Origin: Gammaproteobacteria bacterium
GTDB lineage: Bacteria > Pseudomonadota > Gammaproteobacteria > HK1
DNA length: 64,000 nucleotides
NCBI GenBank assembly: GCA_012103455.1
Contig: WLWT01000001.1
Location: 3,789,288-3,853,287 of the forward strand
Reading direction: 5' to 3'
A program made the position numbers and the translations under genes. Of the stretch, positions 52,056-60,508 are shown piece after piece (the stretch's first letter is position 1; each line of letters opens with the position of its first letter). The notes under the pieces are model-generated. The model saw nothing but the letters and a program-made list of their open reading frames with translations. It was not told where the DNA came from and ran no database searches.

Positions 52056-53057
52056 CTACGCCGCCGCCTCGCTACGCTTGGCCCACACCGACATGGCGAT
52101 CTCGAATGAACGCAAGCGCTTGGCGTGATCATAGATCTGCGAGGTGATCATCAACTCATCGACCCCGGTCCGGTTGACGAAGTCGCGCATCTGCGCCAGC
52201 ACCGTCTCCGGCGCGCCGACGGCGGAGCAGGCGCCTTGTTGATCGAGCATATAACGCTCGGAGGGTGCCAAGCGGCGCTCGAAATCAGCATCGGGCGGCG
52301 GCAGCGCCCGCGGCCGGCCCATGCGCAAGAACAGTGTCGATTGGCGCGCCGAGGTGCGCAGAAAATGTCCCTCTTCATCGCTTTGCGCCGCGAACACATT
52401 GAAGCCGGCCATCGTATACGGCGCGGACAACTGCCCGGATGGTTTGAACTCCCGGCGGTATAGGTCCAGAGCCTGCATGAGCGCATCCGGCGCGAAATGC
52501 GAGGCGAACGCATACGGCACACCCAACATCGCCGCCAACTGCGCGCCATAAAGGCTGGAACCCAAAATCCATAAGGGCACATTCAATCCCTGCCCAGGCA
52601 CCGCGTGTACATGGCCAGGTTTCGCGTCACCAAAATAGCTCTGCAACTCCAGCACATCGCGCGGAAAATCGTTGCTATCGCCGGTCAGGCTGCGCCGCAA
52701 TGCATAAGCGGTGCGTTGATCGGTACCCGGTGCGCGCCCTATGCCTAAGTCGATGCGGCCCGGATAAAGCGATTCCAGTGTGCCGAACTGCTCGGCGATG
52801 ATCAGCGGTGCGTGGTTCGGCAACATAATGCCGCCGGCGCCGACCCGGATGGTCTCGGTACCCCCGGCTACGTGCGCGATAGCCACCGCCGTGGCCGAGC
52901 TGGCGATACCCGGCATGTTGTGGTGCTCGGCCAGCCAATAGCGGTGGTAACCCCATCGTTCCACGTGCTGCGCCAAGTCGCGGCTGTTGTTGAGCGACTG
53001 GCGCACACTGCCACCTTCAAGGATGGGCGAAAGATCCAAAACCGACAAAATAGTCAT
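52056..53057 (-). CDS. LLM-class flavin-dependent oxidoreductase, LuxA-like
   Basis: From ATG 53057 (MTILSVLDLSPILEGG) it is 333 aa, the length of YhbW-like TIM-barrel monooxygenases. Motifs: RYWLAEHHNMPGIASSATAV, AGGIMLPNHAPLIIAEQFGT, ESLYPGRIDLGIGRAPGTD, VPLWILGSSLYGAQLAAMLG and FASHFAPDALMQALDLYR. FMNH2-dependent oxidation of an unknown substrate is likely. The open frame to 53156 is rejected. It is the first of a series of oxidoreductase and catabolic genes. Confidence 0.92.
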   Translation of the reverse strand: MTILSVLDLSPILEGGSVRQSLNNSRDLAQHVERWGYHRYWLAEHHNMPGIASSATAVAIAHVAGGTETIRVGAGGIMLPNHAPLIIAEQFGTLESLYPGRIDLGIGRAPGTDQRTAYALRRSLTGDSNDFPRDVLELQSYFGDAKPGHVHAVPGQGLNVPLWILGSSLYGAQLAAMLGVPYAFASHFAPDALMQALDLYRREFKPSGQLSAPYTMAGFNVFAAQSDEEGHFLRTSARQSTLFLRMGRPRALPPPDADFERRLAPSERYMLDQQGACSAVGAPETVLAQMRDFVNRTGVDELMITSQIYDHAKRLRSFEIAMSVWAKRSEAAA

Positions 53058-53097
53058 GAATTGACCCGACTCCAATGCACGAATAGATCCTGAGCGC

Positions 53098-53472
53098 TCA
53101 AAGACGCGCCATAACCTTGTGCGAACATTCCCCGGCGTTACGGTATTGCGCCTCACGGGACGGAAGAATAATCACGTGCGCCATACCCGCCGCCGCCAAC
53201 GCCCGTAGCTGCCCGGGCAGCTCCTGCGCGGTACCGGCCAGACAAGTCTTTCGGAGCAACTCAGGGGTGGCGAATTCGACCTCAGCGGGATGCAGGCCGG
53301 TGCCGATTTTCATGCTGCGAGCGGACGGGGCGGCCAGCGCCAGGTAAGCGTAGCAGTCAGACCCGATGAGCTGGCTATCGCGGCTCCACGCATGGGAAAA
53401 ACCCAAGTTCTCCACCTGGGCGGCGCTACCCACTTCGCCGATCTCGGTGGCTACGCAAACGCCGCAATCCAT
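53098..53472 (-). pseudogene. LLM-class oxidoreductase with large internal deletion
   Basis: The N-terminal part (MDCGVCVATEIGEVGSAAQV, ENLGFSHAWSRDSQLIGSD, APSARSMKIGTGLHP) and the C-terminal part (LAGTAQELPGQLRALAAAG, MAHVIILPSRE) of a bacterial luciferase-like enzyme are joined in frame after about 60 residues. Roughly 200 residues of the barrel, which hold the flavin site, are missing. It lies just upstream of the intact LLM gene and is in the same direction. Confidence 0.75.
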
Positions 53473-53499
53473 CGGCTACCCTCCAGCAGAGAAAACCAT

Positions 53500-54318
53500 T
53501 CACGATGATTTCCTCGCCCCCATCCGTGCGGCAAAAGCCTTCACCGTTTGCTTGAATTCATCGCCGTCCGACAGCTCGACGATGGCGCGGGCTTCATGTT
53601 CAAGACACGCATCCAAGGGCGTACCGAGGGCCGCTCTATGCACATGGGCTTTCATAAACGCCAAAGCGTTGCGAGGCCGTTCCGCCAGCCGCCGCGCCAG
53701 CGCTAGCGCCTCGTCCATCAACTCATCATCGGGCACCACGCGGTTGACCAAGCCGAGTTCAAGACACGCCGCCGCCTCCAGCCGCTCGGCGAGATAAAGC
53801 AATTCCATGGCTTTGCTAACCCCCACCAATTGGGTCAAGAACCAGGTCACGCCGTAGTCGCCACTCAATCCGATATTGCTATAGCCGGTGGTGACGAAAG
53901 CACTTTGCGCCGCGATACGCATATCGCAGGCGAGCGCAAGGGCAAGTCCCGCGCCAGCGGCGGGGCCAGGCAACGCCGCCAAGGTGGGCTTTTGCACTTG
54001 CCACAACGCGCCGGTCATGCGCGCCTGACCCTCGATAAGCTTCGTTACCCGCTGCTCCGGGGAAAGCACCGGTGCGCCACCATCGCTCGCCATACTCTTC
54101 ACATCGCCGCCGGCACAAAAAGCACCGCCAGCCCCGGTTACCAGGATCGCGCCTACCTCATCATCATGCGCCAACAAGGCAATCATGCGCCGCAGCGCCG
54201 GACTCAATCGGCGGGACAAAGCGTTGCGCGCGGCGGGGCGGTTAAGCGTGATAACCCCTACCCCGTTGGCAACGTGGCAGAGCAACTCGTCGGTACCTGT
54301 TTCGATATCACGGCGCAT
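53500..54318 (-). CDS. Enoyl-CoA hydratase/isomerase family protein
   Basis: A 272-aa crotonase-fold protein. The oxyanion-hole motifs are ILVTGAGGAFCAGGDVKSM and PTLAALPGPAAGAGLALALACD, the latter with the second backbone amide loop. TTGYSNIGLSGDYGVTWFL follows. The two catalytic Glu positions of classical hydratases are not obvious in GPAAGAGLAL and NIGLSGD, so it may be an isomerase or degrade another acyl-CoA. It precedes the LLM pair. Confidence 0.9.
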   Translation of the reverse strand: MRRDIETGTDELLCHVANGVGVITLNRPAARNALSRRLSPALRRMIALLAHDDEVGAILVTGAGGAFCAGGDVKSMASDGGAPVLSPEQRVTKLIEGQARMTGALWQVQKPTLAALPGPAAGAGLALALACDMRIAAQSAFVTTGYSNIGLSGDYGVTWFLTQLVGVSKAMELLYLAERLEAAACLELGLVNRVVPDDELMDEALALARRLAERPRNALAFMKAHVHRAALGTPLDACLEHEARAIVELSDGDEFKQTVKAFAARMGARKSS

Positions 54319-54344
54319 ATGGGCGGGTGTCCTGATCTAGAGCA

Positions 54345-54959
54345 TTACGACGGCTGGGTGGCGATAAAACTATCCCGTGCACTCACCGTTTCGAAATACC
54401 GGGTGAGATTGGCGCTATTGGCCACCGCCTCCTTGCCTTCGGGAAACAACTGCACGGCAGCCATGATGGGCGCCAGATAACAATCGGCCACCGTAAACGA
54501 GGGGCTGCCCACGAACCCGTCCGCCACCGCCGCATCCAACATGGCGAACATCTGCGGAAAACGCTTGAGCGATTTATCGATCTCATCGCGCACCACGTTA
54601 CCGTTCTCGTCCTTGTGAAAGGCATACTCCACCACATAGCGGCGCATCAACAATTGATCGACGGACACCATCACGATCGACATCCACTGATCGACATTGG
54701 CCGCCTCCCCAACATCGGCTGGGAATAGCGCGGGACCGTCAAAAGTGGCGTCCATGTAGCGGATGATGGCGCAGGACTCGGCCAAGCACACATCGCCGTG
54801 GCGCATGGCGGGAATCAGACCCGCCGGGTGAATCGCCTTCACCTCGCCGGAGTGGGGCATGGCCGGCACCAATTCGTATTCGACGCCTTTCTCGTGGGCG
54901 GCCATCCGCACCGTGCGTACAAAATTGGAGCGGGGAAAGCCGAGGATTTGCAGGGTCAT
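54345..54959 (-). CDS. Glutathione S-transferase family protein
   Basis: From ATG 54959 (GGAGG 7 bp upstream) it is 204 aa. The thioredoxin-like N-domain has LQILGFPRSNFVRTVRMAA with the S/N catalytic position, IHPAGLIPAMRHGDVCLAES with cis-Pro, and SCAIIRYMD. A helical C-domain follows (GEAANVDQWMSIVMVSVDQL, LDAAVADGFVGSPSFTVADC). It is separated from the ECH gene by 26 bp; the position suggests a detoxification or isomerase role in the same catabolic operon. Confidence 0.9.
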   Translation of the reverse strand: MTLQILGFPRSNFVRTVRMAAHEKGVEYELVPAMPHSGEVKAIHPAGLIPAMRHGDVCLAESCAIIRYMDATFDGPALFPADVGEAANVDQWMSIVMVSVDQLLMRRYVVEYAFHKDENGNVVRDEIDKSLKRFPQMFAMLDAAVADGFVGSPSFTVADCYLAPIMAAVQLFPEGKEAVANSANLTRYFETVSARDSFIATQPS

Positions 54960-55070
54960 GAATGCCTCCAACTAGGCGAAAACGGCGGTTACGCGAACCA
55001 ATAGTAACAGCTCCGCCACTATGCAATTGCCGCCCGGTGATCGACAACTGCCAATGATCGACAACTGAGA

Positions 55071-56417
55071 TCAATCCCCAGCTTTGGGCAACCGCCCCGC
55101 CACGGCGCGAACCTTGCCCGGAGAGGCGAACCACACACTGGCAATGGAGATACAGCAAATCACCATACCGATCATGAATGCCAGATCATAGTTGCCGTAG
55201 ATATCGAACAACCAGCCGCAAAGCCATGGACCGGAAGACGGGCCGATGGCGGCGGCGATACCCAAGATACCGAAGATGGAGCCGAAGTTCTTGCCGGCGA
55301 ACACTTCCGCCGGCACCGCGCTAATCAAGATAGGCAAGCCATAGCCGATACACCCTTGCGAGGCGATCATGATGTAGAGCAGCCAAACATCATCAGCCGT
55401 CTTCATCGCCAGCAGCGCCACATAACACACGATGAAACCCACCATGCAAAGCGTCCAGCCCCACTCGCGGCCAATGCGATCGGACAGATGGCCTATCGCC
55501 ACCTGCCCCACCAAGCCACCGAAAGGCACCGCGCCCAAGGCGAACGCCGCCATCCCGGAGGAGAATCCCACGTCCAGCAAATAGCGGGTCTGATGGATTT
55601 GAATGGCGTACCAAACGAACAATGAGCACGACATACCGATAAAAATCCACCAGAACCTAGCGGTGCGGATGGCTTTACCCACGGTCCAATCGACGGCGGC
55701 CCACTCCTTGTCGATAACATTGTCCGGCTGCGCCGCGCTAAAACTCGCCGAGTCGCCATCAGGTCTTAAGCCCATATCCTCGGGGCGGTTGCGCTGCGCG
55801 AACATGTTGAGCGGGATCACCGCGAACAGCAACAAACCAGCCAGGGCAATACAGGCATGCCGCCAACCGGGTCCGTCGATCAATGTTTGCAGCCACGGAA
55901 ACAACGCCATGGCGCCGAAGCCCGCGCCGGAAAAAGCGATACCCAAGGCAAGACCACGCCGGCGTACAAACCAGTTCGGCAAAAACATGCCATGACCCAT
56001 ATAGCTCATGGGTATGCTAGCGCCCACCACCAGCACGCCGTAGGCGAAATAGAGTTCCCATGGCGCACTCACTTGGGTGGTCATCAACAAACCCAATGCG
56101 ACCAACAGCGCCGAGGTCGGGATCACATAGCGCGGACCAAACGCATCTAGGAACAGACCGATGAGCGGTGTGTAGAGCGCCGACGTCATAAAACCCACGG
56201 AGAAAGCCGCCGCCGTGGTGCTGCGATCCCATTGCATCTCCGCCAATAGCGGCGGAAACAATAACGAGAATACGCTGCGCGCATTCACGCTGACCGCCAT
56301 GGTCAAAAACGCCACGGCGATCACAACCCAACCGTAGTAAAACGGCAGGCGGGCGATAATTCGGGTCAAAGTTCGTGTCTCGTTGAGGAACGCTAGTCTA
56401 TCCTGGCGCTCATCCAT
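55071..56417 (-). CDS. MFS transporter, monocarboxylate/oxalate-formate antiporter type
   Basis: A 448-aa protein with 12 predicted membrane helices, e.g. VVIAVAFLTMAVSVNARSVF, FLDAFGPRYVIPTSALLVAL, and a long middle loop with charged residues (RNRPEDMGLRPDGDSASF). The QVAIGHLSDRIGREWGW segment is the standard second-half signature. Related carriers move formate, oxalate or monocarboxylates; the substrate is unknown. ATG 56417 lies only 5 bp after the end of repeat copy 7, whose AGCAGG may act as ribosome-binding site. Confidence 0.9.
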   Translation of the reverse strand: MDERQDRLAFLNETRTLTRIIARLPFYYGWVVIAVAFLTMAVSVNARSVFSLLFPPLLAEMQWDRSTTAAAFSVGFMTSALYTPLIGLFLDAFGPRYVIPTSALLVALGLLMTTQVSAPWELYFAYGVLVVGASIPMSYMGHGMFLPNWFVRRRGLALGIAFSGAGFGAMALFPWLQTLIDGPGWRHACIALAGLLLFAVIPLNMFAQRNRPEDMGLRPDGDSASFSAAQPDNVIDKEWAAVDWTVGKAIRTARFWWIFIGMSCSLFVWYAIQIHQTRYLLDVGFSSGMAAFALGAVPFGGLVGQVAIGHLSDRIGREWGWTLCMVGFIVCYVALLAMKTADDVWLLYIMIASQGCIGYGLPILISAVPAEVFAGKNFGSIFGILGIAAAIGPSSGPWLCGWLFDIYGNYDLAFMIGMVICCISIASVWFASPGKVRAVAGRLPKAGD

Positions 56418-56422
56418 CTTGA

Positions 56423-56563
56423 GGGCGCCTGCTAAAAATAGTCATTGTTTCGTGAGTGCAAGGAAGCCCCGCGCGCACAACCGCAGTGTATAGGTGATAC
56501 CTGAGGATTCGAGCACGGCGCTGACACCGCAATCGCGGAAAAAGTGCATGTTTAAAGGCGCCC
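56423..56563 (+). mobile_element. MITE-like element, copy 7, directly before the MFS gene
   Basis: 141 bp from GGGCGCCTGCTAAAAATAG to TTTAAAGGCGCCC in plus orientation, with small changes in the right end (GCATGTTTAAAGGCG). Flanking 4-mers TTGA and GCCA do not match, so the duplication has decayed or the ends have been rearranged. Its left end is 5 bp upstream of the MFS ATG on the minus strand. Confidence 0.85.
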
Positions 56564-56585
56564 GCCAATCTATCCTTGCGGGCCT

Positions 56586-56939
56586 CTACAACAGACGGCT
56601 AGATCCGGCGCCTGCGTCAACACGCCCACCAGGGAAGCCACTCCCATGCGCTCGAAGTGCTAGCGCCCGTTGTTGATGGTAAAGCGGTCCATGCTTGAGT
56701 CTAGCGCACAGTTGTGCCCACTCGGGAGGCATGGACAGCCGCGCGCCAGACACCGGGCACGCACGAAAAAGCGCCGCCAACAACCGGGCCAAACCCAACC
56801 GGGCCAAACCGCTTCGCCGGTAATCGATGGCGACCTTGCCCTGACGCTCACGGGGGGCCTGCGGCAGGGTGGCCAAATCCGGGTGCTCTCGCGCCACCAC
56901 CCGGCTCCACAACCCCGCCAGCGTTTTAGCCTTGGCCAT
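56586..56939 (-). CDS. Hypothetical Arg/Leu-rich ORF, doubtful
   Basis: A 117-aa frame beginning MAKAKTLAGLWSRVVAREH. It is Ala/Arg/Leu rich and not similar to anything I know. A neighbouring frame contains MDRFTINNGR and GVASLVGVLTQAPDLA, which could belong to a different broken gene. It may be a relic. It ends at repeat copy 7. Confidence 0.25.
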   Translation of the reverse strand: MAKAKTLAGLWSRVVAREHPDLATLPQAPRERQGKVAIDYRRSGLARLGLARLLAALFRACPVSGARLSMPPEWAQLCARLKHGPLYHQQRALALRAHGSGFPGGRVDAGAGSSRLL

Positions 56940-57003
56940 GGCTATCTGGCATTAGCGCAGTGATAAAGCCCAGCCGCCGCGTTGAGATCGACTAGGATAA
57001 GCG

Positions 57004-58038
57004 CTAGTTTTTGCCCGTTCCTAGCGCGCGCACAATCATGTCCGTTACCGCGGCATTGGCCGCCGAGAAATAGAGTTCCATGCGCGGATGCCGGTTCTTG
57101 AATACCCGGAACACCTCGTCCGCGAACGCTTGCCCTACATAATCGATGCCAGTGAAATCAAAAATCACAATTCGAAACCGGTCCACGCGGGCGAGCAACC
57201 GCTTGGCCTGAGAGCGCGAGACGAGTTGCTCGTTGCCGTACCGGGCGAGCGAGACTGGCACTACGGTCTTATCGAATCCATAGTCTTCACCGGACCCGTA
57301 CTTATCGAAGACAGCGCGGGCGGTTCTCGCCGAGTTGTTGCCCAACTGCATGAAGACGGACGTGCCATCCGCAGGTTTTTCCCGTTCGAGTATCCAATCC
57401 TCAGGCTTATTGAATTCGTGGAAGAAATACCCACCACCGGACAAGATCGCGTACTCGTCGAACATGCGCGAAGAGAAAAAAATACCTTCACCGCTGTGAT
57501 TCTCCGGATCCGTGGTCAGTTTGCCTTTGGCCAGTTCCAATACGGCGTGACGCTCATCGAGCAAATCCAGCACCTGTTGGATATGCACGAAGATGCCGGT
57601 GCCATCGTCAGTAATAGATATCCGCGAAAACGCAGGGGTCTTCTCCAGCGATACTATGGCCCGCCCTCCTTGCGAATGGTCTATGGCGTTGTTCAGCATC
57701 TCGGTGAAACCGAAGTTCCAGATACCGAGCACATTGTCCGGAAGCACCCCTAGGTTCGGCGCGACGAATTGGCGCCAGACCAGATCCTCTTGGAGTCCGG
57801 ACAGCTCAAACCCCTGCGACACGCTGATCTCCACCTGCAAGCGGTAGGTACGGTTCCTAGTCGTCCCCTGCGCGACTAACAGCTCTTGCGCAAGCAAGCG
57901 GCGCAAGTGTCCGTTGACCGCTTGGCGTGAGATGCCGAATTCTTCTGCAGTGCGTGCGACAATACTGGAGGGATGGTGAGTGACATTGTCCAGAATAAAT
58001 TGCCGGATCGCTTCCCCGCGCTTCCTGACGCCAGCCAT
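57004..58038 (-). CDS. Winged-helix + GHKL ATPase + STAS-like (DUF4325-type) regulator
   Basis: A 344-aa soluble protein. Residues 1-75 form a winged helix (IVARTAEEFGISRQAVNGHL with ...RRLLAQELLVAQGTTRNRTY). Residues about 105-230 are a GHKL ATPase: N-box FGFTEMLNNAIDHS, G1 DDGTGIF, G2 HSGEGIFFSS. The last 90 residues carry a STAS-like segment (RIVIFDFTGIDYVGQAFADE) typical of DUF4325. No histidine phospho-acceptor or membrane part is present. It is a one-protein transcription regulator with a nucleotide-dependent module. It is divergent from nothing; the region at 58070-58139 upstream has repeated AT-rich sites. Confidence 0.82.
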   Translation of the reverse strand: MAGVRKRGEAIRQFILDNVTHHPSSIVARTAEEFGISRQAVNGHLRRLLAQELLVAQGTTRNRTYRLQVEISVSQGFELSGLQEDLVWRQFVAPNLGVLPDNVLGIWNFGFTEMLNNAIDHSQGGRAIVSLEKTPAFSRISITDDGTGIFVHIQQVLDLLDERHAVLELAKGKLTTDPENHSGEGIFFSSRMFDEYAILSGGGYFFHEFNKPEDWILEREKPADGTSVFMQLGNNSARTARAVFDKYGSGEDYGFDKTVVPVSLARYGNEQLVSRSQAKRLLARVDRFRIVIFDFTGIDYVGQAFADEVFRVFKNRHPRMELYFSAANAAVTDMIVRALGTGKN

Positions 58039-58069
58039 GATGGCCCTCTTTGGAAACCTTATAGGTGCG

Positions 58070-58139
58070 TATTGTCAATATTAAGCAATTTATTGTCAAC
58101 GTTATGTGCTGGATTCGTATCACAAGTGTGAACAATATT
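58070..58139. promoter_or_regulatory. Candidate operator array upstream of the HTH-ATPase-STAS gene
   Basis: TATTGTCAA occurs as a direct repeat at 58070-58078 and 58091-58099, spaced 21 bp (two helical turns). A related inverted element, AACAATATT, lies at 58131-58139. The region is much more AT-rich than its surroundings. It lies 32-101 bp upstream of the regulator start, where autoregulation would be expected. Confidence 0.45.
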
Positions 58140-58276
58140 CCGTTTGATTAATATTGGGTTCGTAGGCGGCGGCCACGGGCACCGGGGCTATAGGCAAATA
58201 AAGCGCGCCTATGGCCATGGCACCGTGTAGCGCTGTTGGATCACGCACCACCGCATAGCTGGACGTACATACATTA

Positions 58277-60373
58277 CTACTTGGGCGCGACGATCAATGC
58301 CGCGTCGAGCGCGATACCGCCTTGATCACTCACCACATAAGGATTGACATCCAGGCTCTCCAACTGCGCTTCATTGGCCTTGGCGAAAATAGATAACCTG
58401 GAAAGCGCATCGGCCAGCGCATCCAGATCCGCGGGCGCTTGTCCGCGTAACCCCGTCAGCACCGGAAACGCGTTGATTTCCCTAATCATGGCGTGCGCTT
58501 CGCCGATCCCAAACGGCGCCACGCGGAAGGTCACGTCGCGCAGCGCTTCAACGAAAACACCACCTAGGCCAAACATCACTACCGGTCCGAAAATAGGATC
58601 GCGCTGCACGCCTAAAATCGTCTCCACGCCGCCACCAGCGTACATGGGTGCGATCAGACAGCCGCGCACCTGCGCCCCCGCACATCGCTCACCGGCGGCC
58701 ATGATACTGGCAAACGCGGCGCGCACCTCGCCGGCATCACGCAACCCTAACTTGACGCCGCCTATATCTGATTTATGCAAAATATCCGGCGACAAGATCT
58801 TCGCCACCACTGGATATCCGCACCGTTCAGCAATAGCCACCGCTTCATCGGCACTGTTAGCGCTACCGAGCGCCGGCGTAGCAATACCGGCGCCGCGCAA
58901 AATAGCCAGGGATTGGGCTTCGTCCAGACGCTCGCTCTCGAAGGTGATCGGCGCCCCCACCGCCAAAGTCTCACTAGGCCGGGCAAAAGCCCGCGCGAAC
59001 GCCCGCAGCGCGGCGACCGCACGGGTGGCGTAGGTAGGTTCCTCGAACATGGGGATGCCGCCATCTTCCAGCGCCGCCACATAGTGATCGGCGCCAAACC
59101 CGGCCACGGAAAACAAAGTATCGGCGTACTTCGCACTGCGCTCCAACCACCCCTCTCTGGATTCATCCAGGAAATCCGGATTGCGCCCTAACGAGCCTTG
59201 GAAAGCGATGATGCTGCCGTAATCGCCCGCCTCAGTGACCAAAGCCAGGGTGCGGGCCAGCAGCGAGGAATCGTTCAGAATCTGCCCGGTCACATCAATG
59301 GGATTGCGCGGGCCGGCGAAAGGCACCATCTCGCGCATGCGCGCCTGCGCCGCCTCCGGCATGGGCGCCACATCCAACTCGCGGCTATGGGCATCATCGG
59401 CCATCAGCACGCCCACACCGCCCGATACCGTCACCATGGCGACCCGGTCATTGCGGGGCAATTGGCCGACCACGCAAGCGCGGCCAATGTCGAAGAACTC
59501 TTCGATACTGGCGGCCCGGTACACGCCGTATTGCCTGAAGATGGCAGCATAAATCGCATCCTCCCCCGCCAACGCGGCCGTATGCGAAGCCGCCGCCGCC
59601 CCCGCCTCGGTGCGCCCGAGCTTGACCGCCACCACCGGCTTGTTATTGGCGCGGGCGATTTCCAGCGCCTCGATGAACTTGGCGCCGTCCCGGCACCCTT
59701 CCATATAGAGCAAGATAACGCCGGTATTCGGATCATCGGCCAGGAATGCGGTGCAGTCGCCGATGTCCACATCCGCCTCGTTGCCGGTGGTCAACATATA
59801 GCTCAGCGATTGGCGCCGTTCGCGGGCCAACACATAAGACAAGCCACCGAAAGCGCCGCTTTGCGACACCAAGCCAATCCGTCCCGCCACCAGATCCTCG
59901 CCAAAAGCGGGATGAAAACTGGCCACCGCTTTATCGGCGAAATTGACCATGCCCATGCAGTTGGGGCCCATCATGCGCATACCGGCCGCCGCCGCCAGCC
60001 CGGCGATCTCGCGCTGCGCCTCAGCACCGCGCTCGCTGACCTCGGCAAAGCCCGAACTGAACACGATGACGGACTTGACGCCTTTTTGAGCGCAATCCGT
60101 CAACACCGACTTGACCATGGCATCGGGCACCGAGCAGATGGCCAGATCCACCTCGCCCGATACTTCCAGGATGGAACCGAAGGCGGGCAGGCCTTGCACC
60201 GTATCGGCTTTGGGATTGATCGGATACACCGCGCCCTGGTAACCGTTCCTAAGCAAGGCGGCGACCGGACGCCCGCCGATCTTGGCGGGCGAGGATGATG
60301 CCCCCAGTATGGCAATAGACCGCGGCCTGAAGAGTTTTTGGAGCGAGTCCAGGTCAATCCATGAAGTGGGCAT
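58277..60373 (-). CDS. Acyl-CoA synthetase, ADP-forming type (CoA-binding, ligase and ATP-grasp domains fused)
   Basis: From ATG 60373 (GGGAGG 7 bp upstream) it is 698 aa. Domain order: CoA-binding (SIAILGASSSPAKIGGRPVA), succinyl-CoA-ligase-like with the phosphorylated-His region of the family (SQSGAFGGLSYVLARE; VKLGRTEAGAAAASHTAALAGED), and an ATP-grasp domain (GYPVVAKILSPDILHKSDIGG, FGLGGVFVEAL). This family makes acyl-CoA from acid with ATP to ADP + Pi, also called acetyl-CoA synthetase (ADP-forming) or pimeloyl-type. It is divergent from the thiolase-like gene with a 135-bp gap. Confidence 0.9.
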   Translation of the reverse strand: MPTSWIDLDSLQKLFRPRSIAILGASSSPAKIGGRPVAALLRNGYQGAVYPINPKADTVQGLPAFGSILEVSGEVDLAICSVPDAMVKSVLTDCAQKGVKSVIVFSSGFAEVSERGAEAQREIAGLAAAAGMRMMGPNCMGMVNFADKAVASFHPAFGEDLVAGRIGLVSQSGAFGGLSYVLARERRQSLSYMLTTGNEADVDIGDCTAFLADDPNTGVILLYMEGCRDGAKFIEALEIARANNKPVVAVKLGRTEAGAAAASHTAALAGEDAIYAAIFRQYGVYRAASIEEFFDIGRACVVGQLPRNDRVAMVTVSGGVGVLMADDAHSRELDVAPMPEAAQARMREMVPFAGPRNPIDVTGQILNDSSLLARTLALVTEAGDYGSIIAFQGSLGRNPDFLDESREGWLERSAKYADTLFSVAGFGADHYVAALEDGGIPMFEEPTYATRAVAALRAFARAFARPSETLAVGAPITFESERLDEAQSLAILRGAGIATPALGSANSADEAVAIAERCGYPVVAKILSPDILHKSDIGGVKLGLRDAGEVRAAFASIMAAGERCAGAQVRGCLIAPMYAGGGVETILGVQRDPIFGPVVMFGLGGVFVEALRDVTFRVAPFGIGEAHAMIREINAFPVLTGLRGQAPADLDALADALSRLSIFAKANEAQLESLDVNPYVVSDQGGIALDAALIVAPK

Positions 60374-60508
60374 AACGAACCTCCCGCTGGCTAGAAAACC
60401 CCACATAGTTGACTAATCAGCGCGCAACAGCAACGGCCGGGCGGATCGCAATGCTATCCTGCGCCGGCAAAAGTCGGTCCACAAAAAGCCGCTAAAGAGA
60501 CACTCACA

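Noticed and set aside
59198..60298. 366-aa plus-strand ORF opposite the acyl-CoA synthetase
   Set aside because: It is the antisense of a well-supported gene; His/Arg-rich composition is typical of such shadows.
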